The position numbers and the translations under genes were made by a program. Below the pieces are notes generated by a model. It made no database searches and had not been told where the DNA came from. It saw only the letters and a program-made list of their open reading frames with translations. Positions 22,911 through 31,680 of a DNA stretch of 64,000 nt are shown here, in pieces; positions within the stretch are counted from its first letter, which is position 1; every line of letters starts with the position of its first letter. This DNA is from Bacillota bacterium (GTDB taxonomy: Bacteria > Bacillota > Clostridia > Acetivibrionales > JANLFN01), in contig JAEZTC010000002.1 of NCBI GenBank assembly GCA_023421675.1, positions 124,001-188,000 of the forward strand. Direction: 5' to 3'.

Positions 22911-23881
22911 AGACCTTTATACACCCTTTCTACCAGTAATGTAACATCATCGTCCGAAATCTTTATATCTTCTATGTCTGACAGATCCAAAAACTTCTTA
23001 AGACATGCTTCAGTATTAACCTTTGGTGTTCTGACAGAAATGAAGTAATCACTCTTTTCTATTAATTCTGCGTTCTCTATTTCAGGGAGCTGCTTCAATG
23101 AGGAATATGTAACGCTTATTGTACTAAAGCTGCTGTTATCTGCTAAAAGTTTTTGAAGCTCACCGTCATATATTTTTTGCCCGTCTCTTAATACAACGCA
23201 CCGTTTTGTAAGTTCAAGAAGGTCTTCTGTATAGTGAGAGGTTAAAAGCAGGGTTATTCCACGCTCCTTACCGGCAGTTTTAAGCATTTCACGTATTTGC
23301 CTTTGTGCAACTGCATCCAGCCCGATTGTCGGTTCATCAAGGAACAGAAGCTTTGGAGAGTGGAGCAGCGAGGCAATAAGCTCAAATTTCATGCGCTCGC
23401 CTAAAGAAAGTTTTCTTACAGGGACGGACAGATAATGTCCAACCTCGAAAAGCTTGGTGAAATATTCAACATTATCTTTATATTTTTTGTCCGGTATATT
23501 ATAAATAGCCTTGTTAAGAAGCAGTGAGTCACTTGCAGGGAGGTCCCACCAAAGCTGTGATTTTTGTCCCATTACAACGGCAAAGCTTTTTTTGAATTCT
23601 GTTTCTCCTTTGGATGGAGTAAACCCATTAACAGATATTTCACCTATTGTTGGTCTTATAATTCCTGTAAGCATTTTTATAAGTGTTGTCTTCCCGGCAC
23701 CATTGGGGCCCATTAGCCCAACAAATTCACCTTCATCAATCGAAATTGAAAATTCTGTGAGTGCTTTCCTTATTTTTGTTTCACGTTTAAATAAAGATTT
23801 AAAGGAACCTTTTAAACCTTCAGTCTTTTCAAAATATTTGTATTCCTTGGTTAAGTTCTTCGTTTCGATTATTTTTTTCAT
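22907..23881 (-). CDS. ABC transporter ATP-binding protein (COG4586-like)
   Basis: A protein of 324 residues. Walker A GPNGAGKTTLIKML, Q-loop in VVMGQKSQLWWDLP, signature LSLGERMKFELIASLL, Walker B LLFLDEPTIGLD and H-loop SHYTED are all present. The WW after the Q-loop and the length fit the COG4586 group, which pairs with COG4587 and COG3694 permeases. ATPase subunit of an exporter. First gene of the operon, behind a leader containing an 8-codon ORF and two terminators, so its expression is probably attenuated. Confidence 0.95.
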   Translation of the reverse strand: MKKIIETKNLTKEYKYFEKTEGLKGSFKSLFKRETKIRKALTEFSISIDEGEFVGLMGPNGAGKTTLIKMLTGIIRPTIGEISVNGFTPSKGETEFKKSFAVVMGQKSQLWWDLPASDSLLLNKAIYNIPDKKYKDNVEYFTKLFEVGHYLSVPVRKLSLGERMKFELIASLLHSPKLLFLDEPTIGLDAVAQRQIREMLKTAGKERGITLLLTSHYTEDLLELTKRCVVLRDGQKIYDGELQKLLADNSSFSTISVTYSSLKQLPEIENAELIEKSDYFISVRTPKVNTEACLKKFLDLSDIEDIKISDDDVTLLVERVYKGL

Positions 23882-23909
23882 ATTTATATAACTCCTTCTG
23901 GTTAAAATA

Positions 23910-23943
23910 ATAAAAGCCTGTAAAGAGATACCTCCTTACAGGC
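23910..23943 (-). terminator. Leader terminator 2 upstream of the ABC operon
   Basis: Minus-strand stem GCCTGTAA/TTACAGGC with GGAGGT in its 12-nt loop, then TTTTATTATTTT. About 30 bp before the ATPase start. Confidence 0.7.
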
Positions 23944-23971
23944 CTGCAGCACAATAAACATTAAACACATC

Positions 23972-24002
23972 AAAAAAGCATGACAGAAAACTCCGCCATG
24001 CT
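23972..24002 (-). terminator. Leader terminator 1 upstream of the ABC operon
   Basis: Minus-strand stem AGCATG/CATGCT with a partly paired interior and then TTTTTT, about 95 bp before the ATPase start. Confidence 0.7.
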
Positions 24003-24140
24003 ATACGTCAAATTTATCATGATAAAGATATAAAAATGACGATATTCATTGAATTAGAGGTCTGTGTGTAAGGTATCCAAGGCACAATAAATAAACAGGT
24101 CAAACCCGCAATTTAATTTGCCTTAACAACTATTAAGCTG

Positions 24141-24167
24141 TTATTTACTTACGCACAGCGCCGACAT
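24141..24167 (-). CDS. Putative 8-residue leader peptide
   Basis: ATG TCG GCG CTG TGC GTA AGT AAA TAA with a strong AAAGGAAG ribosome site 5 bp upstream, just after a predicted promoter and before two terminators. It encodes MSALCVSK. The longer 89-codon frame containing it lacks a usable start. The arrangement suggests ribosome-mediated attenuation of the ABC exporter. Confidence 0.5.
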   Translation of the reverse strand: MSALCVSK

Positions 24168-24213
24168 AAAAACTTCCTTTACAATAGAATTATTAATACT
24201 GTTATATTTATAT

Positions 24214-24241
24214 ATTATGGGGTAATTATCCCATTTGTCAA
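24214..24241 (-). promoter_or_regulatory. Promoter of the ABC exporter operon
   Basis: Minus-strand TTGACA (24236-24241), 16-nt spacer, CATAAT (24214-24219). The spacer carries the near-palindrome ATGGGATAATTACCCCAT, a possible operator. Confidence 0.6.
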
Positions 24242-24391
24242 TATAAAATAATTCGTAGTGCCCATGATTTAAACTCACAGCAAAACAGATTCCTGCATTT
24301 TTTAATTTGACATTCTGAGGTAAAGATGTTAAGCTTTTTAAAGATACTTTTGAAAGTATGTTTAAAAAGTAATCAATAATTGGAGTGTCAA

Positions 24392-25405
24392 ATGAAACAG
24401 GAAAATTCACACTTTGAACAGGTACGAATAAACAACAGGAAAATAATACGTAACCTTCTCAGGAATTATCCTCACATTGGCAAGGCAGATTTGGCTAATT
24501 TATCAGGACTTAGTTATCCTACGGTTTCAGCTGTACTTGGGGAACTTACAGAATCCAATGAGGTTCTGATTCTTCCTGAACCAGCTTGCAGAGGCGGCAG
24601 GCCTGGTGCTTTATACTTGCTTAATCCAATGTTTCATATAGCTGCATGCGCCTTTTTAACTAATAACACTCTGTATATGAGGATATATGATGTGTTTGGC
24701 AATAAGCTTAAAAGTATGGAAATACCTATTCCTAAGACGATTAACCCGGAAGAATTGGTTTCGATTTTTACTGAATTAAGATGTGAATATCCTTCGTTGT
24801 CTGTTGTTTCACTTGGTATACCTGGAGCTGTTATAGGTGGTCAAATCCAGAATCTTAATGTTGATAAACTGGTTGGAATTAACCTGGAGAATTTATTTAA
24901 AGAAAAGGCTAATATTACACTATTGATGGAAAATGATGTTAATGTATTTGTATCTATGGAAAGGGATAAGTGGCCTGATTTGGTACATATCTTCATTAAC
25001 CATGACTGTATTGGTTCAGGTATTCTTGTAAATGGAAACATTATAAGGGGAACTTCGGGTTATGCAGGAGAACTTGAATATATATACACCAATATTAAAA
25101 AAGGCAGAAATGTCGGAGAAGTCTTGGATTTTATTGGTAAAAACTACAGCGGTGATGAAAAGAAAAATGAACTTATTAAATGTCTTTTATATGTAATAAG
25201 TTCGGTAGTAAGCGTTATAAATCCCGCAGATGTAGCGCTTTCAGGTTCTAATTTTTCTGAACAGGACTTAATTCTGCTTGATTCTTCACTTAAGGAAATT
25301 TTACCGGTTGAGCGGATACCGAATCTGCATATAGTTTCAAATACAGATGAACTTTACCATGAAGGACTTCTGGATATGGCAATTAATTATTTAAAATCGC
25401 TTTGA
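24392..25405 (+). CDS. ROK-family transcriptional regulator
   Basis: A protein of 337 residues starting at the ATG at 24392 with GGAG 6 bp upstream. The N-terminal winged helix (NRKIIRNLLRNYPHIGKADLANLSGLSYPTVSAVLGEL) is followed by a ROK sugar-kinase-like domain. The domain keeps LMENDVNVFVSME and GYAGELEY but lacks the canonical ROK zinc motif (CxCGxxGCxE), which is normally found soon after that glycine-rich segment. So it is probably a sugar-responsive repressor without kinase activity. It is oriented with the MATE exporter gene 72 bp downstream and may regulate it. Confidence 0.85.
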   Translation: MKQENSHFEQVRINNRKIIRNLLRNYPHIGKADLANLSGLSYPTVSAVLGELTESNEVLILPEPACRGGRPGALYLLNPMFHIAACAFLTNNTLYMRIYDVFGNKLKSMEIPIPKTINPEELVSIFTELRCEYPSLSVVSLGIPGAVIGGQIQNLNVDKLVGINLENLFKEKANITLLMENDVNVFVSMERDKWPDLVHIFINHDCIGSGILVNGNIIRGTSGYAGELEYIYTNIKKGRNVGEVLDFIGKNYSGDEKKNELIKCLLYVISSVVSVINPADVALSGSNFSEQDLILLDSSLKEILPVERIPNLHIVSNTDELYHEGLLDMAINYLKSL

Positions 25406-25477
25406 ATGGTTTGATTTGTAATATAAGCATTATGAAATCACCGCAAATATGAACTATAAAGAATCGTGAGGCATCGA

Positions 25478-26857
25478 ATGACAACATTAATTCAAAATAG
25501 CAGCAATAAAAAATATCTTTCCATTATTATGCTGATTGCGCTTCCTATAAGTATTCAAGGACTTGTATTCCAACTGCAATCCCTTACTGAAAAAGCATTC
25601 CTGGGAAACATTGATACAAAGTACCTGTCGGCAATAGGTGCAACGCAGTTTCCGCTGGGTGCCACCATAGACTCCATTATTGCCCTGTGTACAGGAATTA
25701 CAATACTGGTATCACAAATGTATGGAGCTAAAAAAACAGATGGAATTGTAAGCACGGTTAAAAGCTCAATTGCTTTTAATACAATAATATCAGGCCTTTT
25801 CTTCATTCTGTGGTTTGTCTTTCCAAGGTACATATTTAATTTATTGGGTGTTGATGCAGCGATAATGGACTACTGTATGACTTATGCCCAAATATGTTCA
25901 ATAGGATTCCTGTTTCTTGGAATAGATTCAGCATTGCAGTCCATGCTGCTGGGGATGGGGGATACAAGGCCTATACTGTATGCAGGTACAATAAAGGTTT
26001 TCTTAAATATAGCTATTTCCTGGGTTCTGATTTTCGGTAAGTTTGGATTACCGCCCATGTATATAAAAGGTGCGGCAATAGGCACTGTTATAGCTAATGT
26101 AACGTCTTCTATATTTATAATTATTTATTGCCTAATTATCAGAAGAAAAGAATTTGGGCTGGGAGGCAGATTTTACAGCTTTGATTTATCCTCATACAAA
26201 AAAACTTTTATGCTGGGCTTGCCAACTGCTATAGAATTTTTTGCGTGGAATTTTTCAAACCTGGTTTTGTTAGGCTTTCTAAATGGAATAAGCTATATAG
26301 CTACAACTATTTATACACTTACCTTTGGAATTGAAATAATTGTATTTCAGATCTTCAATGGTTATTCAAAAGCTGCATTAACCCTGATAGGTAATAAAAT
26401 AGGTGAAAATGATCCTCCGGGTGCTAAAAGAGCTTTTAATTTATGTATGCGGCTAACTATTATTACAGTTATAATATCATGTATAATCTTAATATTGTTC
26501 CCAAAAGCTATAATAGATGTTTTTTCCAATGAAGATGATGTTATACTTAAAACTGTTCCGTTTTTGATTTTTACTGCATTCATAATAGCCCCAAAGTGTA
26601 TCAATGTATTGGTAGGCAGCGGTATCCGTGCTTATGGCGATACCAAATGGATGCTTTATACTCAGATTTTCGGCTCATTATTTGTAATCACATGCTCATT
26701 TATTCTAGTTAAAATTGCTAGTTTAGGTGTAACGGCTGTTTATATAACAATTTTTTTGGATGAATGTACAAGGGCTGCCATTAATTATCACCACTACCTT
26801 AAAGGGGACAAATCCCAGGCTTTTTCAAAACCTATTATAGAACAGGTGGAATTTTAA
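25478..26857 (+). CDS. MATE-family efflux transporter
   Basis: A protein of 459 residues. ATG at 25478 with GTGAGG upstream; the in-frame GTG at 25466 lies in that site. Twelve predicted membrane helices in two similar halves. IALPISIQGLVFQLQSLTEKAFLGNID at the N-terminus, QMYGAKKTDGI and LLGMGDTRPILYAG are typical of the MatE family. It exports drugs or cations using Na+ or H+. It follows the ROK gene and precedes the trp promoter; its 3' region has no obvious terminator. Confidence 0.93.
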   Translation: MTTLIQNSSNKKYLSIIMLIALPISIQGLVFQLQSLTEKAFLGNIDTKYLSAIGATQFPLGATIDSIIALCTGITILVSQMYGAKKTDGIVSTVKSSIAFNTIISGLFFILWFVFPRYIFNLLGVDAAIMDYCMTYAQICSIGFLFLGIDSALQSMLLGMGDTRPILYAGTIKVFLNIAISWVLIFGKFGLPPMYIKGAAIGTVIANVTSSIFIIIYCLIIRRKEFGLGGRFYSFDLSSYKKTFMLGLPTAIEFFAWNFSNLVLLGFLNGISYIATTIYTLTFGIEIIVFQIFNGYSKAALTLIGNKIGENDPPGAKRAFNLCMRLTIITVIISCIILILFPKAIIDVFSNEDDVILKTVPFLIFTAFIIAPKCINVLVGSGIRAYGDTKWMLYTQIFGSLFVITCSFILVKIASLGVTAVYITIFLDECTRAAINYHHYLKGDKSQAFSKPIIEQVEF

Positions 26858-26893
26858 CATTTTGATACATATATAGTAATTGTTCAGAAACTA

Positions 26894-26922
26894 TTGCAAC
26901 ACAGGTTTCTTAATGCTATACT
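26894..26922 (+). promoter_or_regulatory. trp operon promoter
   Basis: TTGCAA (26894-26899), 17-nt spacer, TATACT (26917-26922). Predicted start at ~26929, just before the TRAP-like triplets. Confidence 0.8.
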
Positions 26923-26925
26923 TTT

Positions 26926-26990
26926 TAGTAAGATTTAGAAGAGATGAGATTAGATTGGTTTTTTAGATTAGATTAGAAGAGACGAGGCAG
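26926..26990 (+). promoter_or_regulatory. TRAP-binding (G/U)AG triplet array in trp leader
   Basis: TAG/GAG triplets start at 26936, 26941, 26946 and 26951, then at 26964, 26969, 26974, 26979 and 26984, i.e. 5-nt periodicity within two blocks of four and five. A further TAG lies at 26926 and an AG at 26989. In Bacillus the TRAP protein (mtrB) binds 9-11 such triplets spaced by 2-3 nt in the trp leader. The array lies between the promoter and the terminator at 27010. Confidence 0.75.
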
Positions 26991-27009
26991 ATTAATCAAA
27001 GATTGAATT

Positions 27010-27036
27010 GCCAGGTTATCTTACCTGGCTTTATTT
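27010..27036 (+). terminator. trp leader terminator
   Basis: GCCAGGT / ACCTGGC 7-bp stem with loop TATCTT, then TTTATTTATAT, about 70 bp before trpE. A competing antiterminator could not be resolved by eye. Confidence 0.8.
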
Positions 27037-27102
27037 ATATTACTCTTTTCTGCCATTTCTTTAAAATCTCATATCTTCCTTACAAAAAGGGAGGTCAAGG
27101 AT

Positions 27103-28581
27103 TTGTTCTATCCAACGCTTGATGAGGTAAAATCGCTTTCGCAAAAGTACAATGTTATTCCCGTTTCAATGGAAATCTATGCTGATATGGAAACTCCAAT
27201 CAGCCTGTTCAAACGCTTTGAAAAAAGTAAATACTGCTTCCTGCTTGAAAGTATAGAGGGCGGAGAGAAATGGGCAAGATTTTCTTTTATAGGAAGAGAC
27301 CCTTTTCTTATATTCAGAAGTCAGAATGGAAAAAGTATTATAGAAGAGAAGGATGGTACTGTTACTGAAAAAGACGGTAATCCAATTGAAATACTTAAAA
27401 ATATCTTTTCAAAATACAAAGGGCTCAAGCTTCAAGGCATTCCAAGATTTGACGGAGGTGCCGTAGGTTTTTTCGGGTATGATCTCATCAGGTATTATGA
27501 GCATTTACCAAACGTACCTGAGGATGACCTTAAGCTCCCGGAATGTCACTTCATGTTTGCGGATGAAGTAATTGCGTTTGATCACTTAAAGCAAAAAATT
27601 CATATCATAGTCAATTTACATGTCAATGGAAACCTTGAGAGGAACTATTTCAGCACTGTTGAAAGAATAAAGGAAATTCACCGTGAAATTGTTTCGCAGC
27701 GTTGGAAGGTATCAGAGCCGCAGGAACCATCCTACAAAAATCACAAGTCGGATGAACTTGTAAGCAATGTAACCAAAGAGGAGTACTGCAACAATGTAAT
27801 CAAGGCAAAACAATATATAACTGATGGAGATATTTTTCAGGTTGTGCTGTCTCAAAGATGGAAGATGTCTTATGATTATCCGTCTATTAATGTATACAGA
27901 GCACTCAGGATTATAAACCCTTCCCCATATATGTACTATTTAAAATTCAATGATTATTGTTTGGTTGGTTCTTCACCCGAAATGCTGTCCAGAGTTGAAA
28001 ATGGTATTGCTGAAACCTGCCCTATTGCAGGTACCAGAAAAAGAGGTGCAACTGAGCTGGAAGATGCCGAGCTAGAACTGGATTTGCTGGCAGACGAAAA
28101 GGAAATTGCAGAGCATACCATGCTTGTAGACCTTGGAAGGAATGATATAGGAAAGGTATCTGAATTCGGGACGGTAGAGGTAAAGGATTTTATGCATGTT
28201 GAAAAGTATTCACATGTAATGCATCTGGTTACCAATGTAAGAGGAAAGCTTAAACAGGATAAAACAGCTTTTGATGCACTTATGTCAGTACTTCCGGCAG
28301 GCACGCTTTCTGGTGCACCAAAAATAAGGGCAATGGAGATAATCGATTCGCTTGAAAATGTTAAAAGGGGAACCTATGGCGGTGCTATAGGTTATCTGAG
28401 CTTTGATGGCAGCATGGACAGCTGTATAACAATAAGAACTATGGTTTTCAAAAATAATCAGGTATATATACAGGCAGGTGCAGGAATTGTTGCCGACTCT
28501 GTACCTGAAAAAGAATATGATGAATCTGTAAATAAGGCAAAGGCTCTGCTTACAGCATTGGAGGAGGCAAAGAAGCTATGA
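27103..28581 (+). CDS. trpE: Anthranilate synthase component I
   Basis: A protein of 492 residues starting with TTG at 27103, 8 bp after AAAGGGAGG (27085-27094). N-terminal regulatory region with LLES for tryptophan feedback, then the chorismate-binding core with CPIAGTRKRG, HTMLVDLGRNDIGKV and PAGTLSGAPKIRAMEIID. It makes anthranilate from chorismate with TrpG supplying ammonia. First gene of a complete trpEGDCFBA operon controlled by the leader at 26926-27036. Confidence 0.98.
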   Translation: MFYPTLDEVKSLSQKYNVIPVSMEIYADMETPISLFKRFEKSKYCFLLESIEGGEKWARFSFIGRDPFLIFRSQNGKSIIEEKDGTVTEKDGNPIEILKNIFSKYKGLKLQGIPRFDGGAVGFFGYDLIRYYEHLPNVPEDDLKLPECHFMFADEVIAFDHLKQKIHIIVNLHVNGNLERNYFSTVERIKEIHREIVSQRWKVSEPQEPSYKNHKSDELVSNVTKEEYCNNVIKAKQYITDGDIFQVVLSQRWKMSYDYPSINVYRALRIINPSPYMYYLKFNDYCLVGSSPEMLSRVENGIAETCPIAGTRKRGATELEDAELELDLLADEKEIAEHTMLVDLGRNDIGKVSEFGTVEVKDFMHVEKYSHVMHLVTNVRGKLKQDKTAFDALMSVLPAGTLSGAPKIRAMEIIDSLENVKRGTYGGAIGYLSFDGSMDSCITIRTMVFKNNQVYIQAGAGIVADSVPEKEYDESVNKAKALLTALEEAKKL

Positions 28582-29147
28582 TTCTGTTAATTGACAATTA
28601 TGACTCATTTACCTACAACTTATATCAGTATATAGGAGAACTTAATCCGGATATCCTGGTTAAAAGGAATGATGCTCTGACAATTGAGCAAATTGAGGAA
28701 ATGGACCCTTCTCATATTGTTATATCCCCAGGGCCAGGCTACCCGAAAGACGCAGGAATATCTATTGAAGTAATAAGACGTATGGGAAACAAATTTCCTA
28801 TACTGGGAGTATGTCTTGGACATCAGGCGATTGGCGAAGCCTTTGGAGGAAAAATAGTTCATGCTAAAAAACTGATGCACGGAAAGGTGTCGGAAATTGA
28901 AGTAAAGAATAGCTGCAAGCTTTTTAAGGGACTTGAATCAAAAATAAACGCTGGAAGATATCATTCACTTGTTATTCAAAATGCATCAATGCCTAAGGAA
29001 CTGGAAATTACTGCAGTTTCTGAAGAAAATGAGATTATGGCAGTACAGCATAAGGAGTACCCAATTTACGGCATACAATTCCATCCGGAATCAATTATGA
29101 CTGCAGATGGCAAACAAATATTAAGGAACTTTCTTGAAATAGCATAG
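28578..29147 (+). CDS. trpG: Anthranilate synthase component II (glutamine amidotransferase)
   Basis: A protein of 189 residues. It overlaps trpE by 4 bp (ATGA). Class I glutamine amidotransferase with the nucleophile in LGVCLGHQAIGE and the His/Glu pair in FHPESI. It supplies ammonia to TrpE and in many bacteria also serves folate synthesis. It lies in the trp operon without a pabAB-type context. Confidence 0.97.
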   Translation: MILLIDNYDSFTYNLYQYIGELNPDILVKRNDALTIEQIEEMDPSHIVISPGPGYPKDAGISIEVIRRMGNKFPILGVCLGHQAIGEAFGGKIVHAKKLMHGKVSEIEVKNSCKLFKGLESKINAGRYHSLVIQNASMPKELEITAVSEENEIMAVQHKEYPIYGIQFHPESIMTADGKQILRNFLEIA

Positions 29148-29176
29148 AGCAAAGAAGAGTGGTTATTGGATTTGAT

Positions 29177-29189
29177 GAGACGAGAGGAG
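29177..29189 (+). promoter_or_regulatory. Phased GAG triplets at the trpD ribosome site
   Basis: GAG at 29177, 29182 and 29187 in 5-nt register, overlapping the trpD Shine-Dalgarno region. Another GAG lies at 29157 and a TAG/GAG at 29145-29149. A second, weaker TRAP-like target that could control trpD translation. Confidence 0.4.
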
Positions 29190-29196
29190 AGATTTT

Positions 29197-30231
29197 ATGA
29201 TTAAAAATGCAATTCAAAAGCTAGTAAATGGTGAAAGCCTTTCAAATGAAGAAATAATGGGTGCAATGAACTGTATAATGAACGGCGAGGCAACTCAGGC
29301 ACAGATAGGAAGCTTTATGACAGCTCTGCGTATTAAAGGAGAGACAATTGAGGAAATTACAGGCTGCGCAAGGGTTATGAGGGATAAGGCTGAAAAAATC
29401 ACACTAGACCTTGATTATTATATTGACACCTGCGGTACAGGCGGAGATGGTGCAAAAACCTTCAATGTTTCTACAGCTTCAGCATTCGTAGCTGCGGCAG
29501 GGGCAGTTAATGTTGCAAAACATGGTAACAGGTCGGTATCAAGTAAAAGCGGAAGTGCTGATGTACTTGAAGCATTGGGAGCCAAAATTGATTTATCACC
29601 ATATCAGGTTAAAAAATGTATAGAGGATGTTGGAATAGGATTTTTGTTCGCGCCATCTTTCCATAAATCAATGAAACATGCAGCTGGCCCTAGAAGGGAG
29701 CTTGGTATCAGGACTATTTTCAATATACTTGGACCGCTCACAAATCCGGCAGGGGCAGCGGGGCAGGTATTGGGAGTATATGATTCAAAATTGACCGAGC
29801 CTGTGGCTAATGTACTTTTAAACCTTGGAATAGAAAGGGCGCTTGTTTTTAATGGTAATGATGGTGTTGATGAAATAACTACAACTACCTCTACAAGGGT
29901 TTCAGAGCTTAAAGACGGTTGGGTGAATAACTATGAATTCAATCCTGAGCAATACGGCATAAAGAAAGCATGCCTTGATGATATAAAGGGCGGGGATGCA
30001 GCAGTAAACGCTGAAATTATAAGAAATATATTTAAAGGTGCGCAAGGTCCTGAGCGGGATATAGTTGTAGTGAATTCTGCGGCAGCACTTTATGTAGGCA
30101 AAAAGGTGGATTCGCTTGAAGAAGGAATAGAAAAGGCTCAGCAGATTATTGACAGTGGCCTTGTATTAAATAAGCTTCAGGAGTTTATTGAGTACACAAA
30201 TGCTTTGGTTAGCGATGCAAAAGCCCAGTAA
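29197..30231 (+). CDS. trpD: Anthranilate phosphoribosyltransferase
   Basis: A protein of 344 residues. DTCGTGGDGAKTFNVSTA binds the phosphoribosyl pyrophosphate, and KHGNRSVSSKSGSADVLEALG is the second signature. It transfers anthranilate to PRPP in tryptophan synthesis. ATG at 29197; the 49-bp gap after trpG carries GAG-rich sequence that doubles as ribosome site. Confidence 0.98.
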   Translation: MIKNAIQKLVNGESLSNEEIMGAMNCIMNGEATQAQIGSFMTALRIKGETIEEITGCARVMRDKAEKITLDLDYYIDTCGTGGDGAKTFNVSTASAFVAAAGAVNVAKHGNRSVSSKSGSADVLEALGAKIDLSPYQVKKCIEDVGIGFLFAPSFHKSMKHAAGPRRELGIRTIFNILGPLTNPAGAAGQVLGVYDSKLTEPVANVLLNLGIERALVFNGNDGVDEITTTTSTRVSELKDGWVNNYEFNPEQYGIKKACLDDIKGGDAAVNAEIIRNIFKGAQGPERDIVVVNSAAALYVGKKVDSLEEGIEKAQQIIDSGLVLNKLQEFIEYTNALVSDAKAQ

Positions 30232-30249
30232 ATAATTTTGGAGGCATAC

Positions 30250-31035
30250 ATGATACTTGATGATATAGTGAGAAAAAAGAAATTAGAGCTTAAGGAAGAT
30301 ATGAAAGGAATATCTCTAGAAGGATGGAAGGAAAGGCTTAAGAGACCTGGTCTCCATAAAACTGTTGATTTCCATAATGCTTTAAAAAGAAAAAAGGATA
30401 TAGCTATAATAGCTGAAGTAAAAAAGGCATCTCCTTCAAAAGGACTTTTAAAAGAGGACTTTAATCCTGTTGAAATCGCCAGGGAATATAATGAAGCAGG
30501 CGTTCAAGCAATATCGGTACTTACTGAAAAGAACTTTTTCCTGGGAAGCGAGGACTATCTGGTCAGAATACGTCAATCAGTGCCACTACCGGTATTGCGT
30601 AAAGATTTTATAATAGACCTGTGGCAAATATACCAGTCAAGATACATTGGCGCTGATGCGATACTCCTAATCGCTTCGATATTATCTGATGAGGATTTAA
30701 AGAAGTTTCAGATAGTAGCCGGAATTCTTGGAATGCAATGCCTTGTTGAGACACATAACCAGCAGGAGGTTGAACGTGCCGTTGCTTCGGGAGCCAAAAT
30801 TATAGGTGTAAACAACAGGGATCTGACTACCTTTAATGAGGATATTAAAACAACCGAAAGATTACTTAACTATATACCAAATGACCGGATTGTAGTTAGT
30901 GAGAGCGCTATAAGGACAGCGGAAGATATAAAATATCTTAAAAGCATTGGAGTAAACGCGGTTCTTATTGGAGAAGCATTTATGAAAGCAGGTTCAATAA
31001 AGGATAAGGTCAGTGAAATGAAAGGGGAAGCCTAG
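30250..31035 (+). CDS. trpC: Indole-3-glycerol phosphate synthase
   Basis: A protein of 261 residues; the ATG at 30250 with TTGGAGG upstream is preferred over the TTG at 30238. TIM barrel with EVKKASPSKG and ISVLTEKNFF at the active site. It closes the indole ring in tryptophan synthesis. It overlaps trpF by one base. Confidence 0.97.
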   Translation: MILDDIVRKKKLELKEDMKGISLEGWKERLKRPGLHKTVDFHNALKRKKDIAIIAEVKKASPSKGLLKEDFNPVEIAREYNEAGVQAISVLTEKNFFLGSEDYLVRIRQSVPLPVLRKDFIIDLWQIYQSRYIGADAILLIASILSDEDLKKFQIVAGILGMQCLVETHNQQEVERAVASGAKIIGVNNRDLTTFNEDIKTTERLLNYIPNDRIVVSESAIRTAEDIKYLKSIGVNAVLIGEAFMKAGSIKDKVSEMKGEA

Positions 31036-31667
31036 TGTCAAAGGTCAAGATATGTGGTCTGACAAGAAATGTTGATATTGAGTATGTTAATAAGTATTTG
31101 CCAGATTATATCGGTTTTGTTTTTGCAGCCAGCAGAAGACAGGTAAATGCTGATGATGCTTTGAAGTTATCAAATTCATTAGATAAATGGATTAAAAAAG
31201 CAGGTGTCTTTGTTAACCACAGCATAGATGAAGTTCTTAACATAGCTTCGGTTTGTGGTTTAGACATTATTCAGCTTAGTGGAGATGAAGACTTTGAATA
31301 TGTAAAAAAACTTAAATCTAAAGTAAGAAGTAAGGTTGAAATATGGAAGGCAATAAGAATAAAAGATGAAACGAGCCTGTCAAATGCAGAGTTGTTCGAT
31401 GCAGATGGAATATTATTGGATGCATATGCAGGTAATTCTTATGGCGGAAGCGGCAAGTCTTTCGACTGGACCATTGCTGCCAAAGCATCTAAAAAATTTA
31501 AGATAATCCTTGCCGGAGGGCTTGATTGTACAAAGGTAAAACAGGCAATTGAAATTGTTAATCCGTTTGCAGTTGATGTAAGCAGTGGAGTCGAAACAGA
31601 CGGTTATAAGGATGAAACAAAGATTAAAGAATTTATTGTAAAAGCAAGATTCAAGCAGGTTCAATGA
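31035..31667 (+). CDS. trpF: Phosphoribosylanthranilate isomerase
   Basis: A protein of 210 residues starting with GTG at 31035, coupled to trpC by a one-base overlap; GGGGAAG upstream. Catalytic Cys in KICGLTR and Asp in VDVSSGVE. Rearranges phosphoribosylanthranilate in tryptophan synthesis. Confidence 0.97.
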   Translation: MSKVKICGLTRNVDIEYVNKYLPDYIGFVFAASRRQVNADDALKLSNSLDKWIKKAGVFVNHSIDEVLNIASVCGLDIIQLSGDEDFEYVKKLKSKVRSKVEIWKAIRIKDETSLSNAELFDADGILLDAYAGNSYGGSGKSFDWTIAAKASKKFKIILAGGLDCTKVKQAIEIVNPFAVDVSSGVETDGYKDETKIKEFIVKARFKQVQ

Positions 31668-31680
31668 TTGGAGGAATAGT

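Noticed and set aside
24141..24410. 89-codon minus-strand frame overlapping the ROK gene start
   Set aside because: Its GTG at 24410 has no ribosome site and overlaps the ROK gene divergently; only the final 8 codons have a good start. The promoter elements lie inside it.
26929..27102. T-box leader for trp
   Set aside because: No T-box sequence or specifier-loop structure is seen; the phased triplets explain the leader better.
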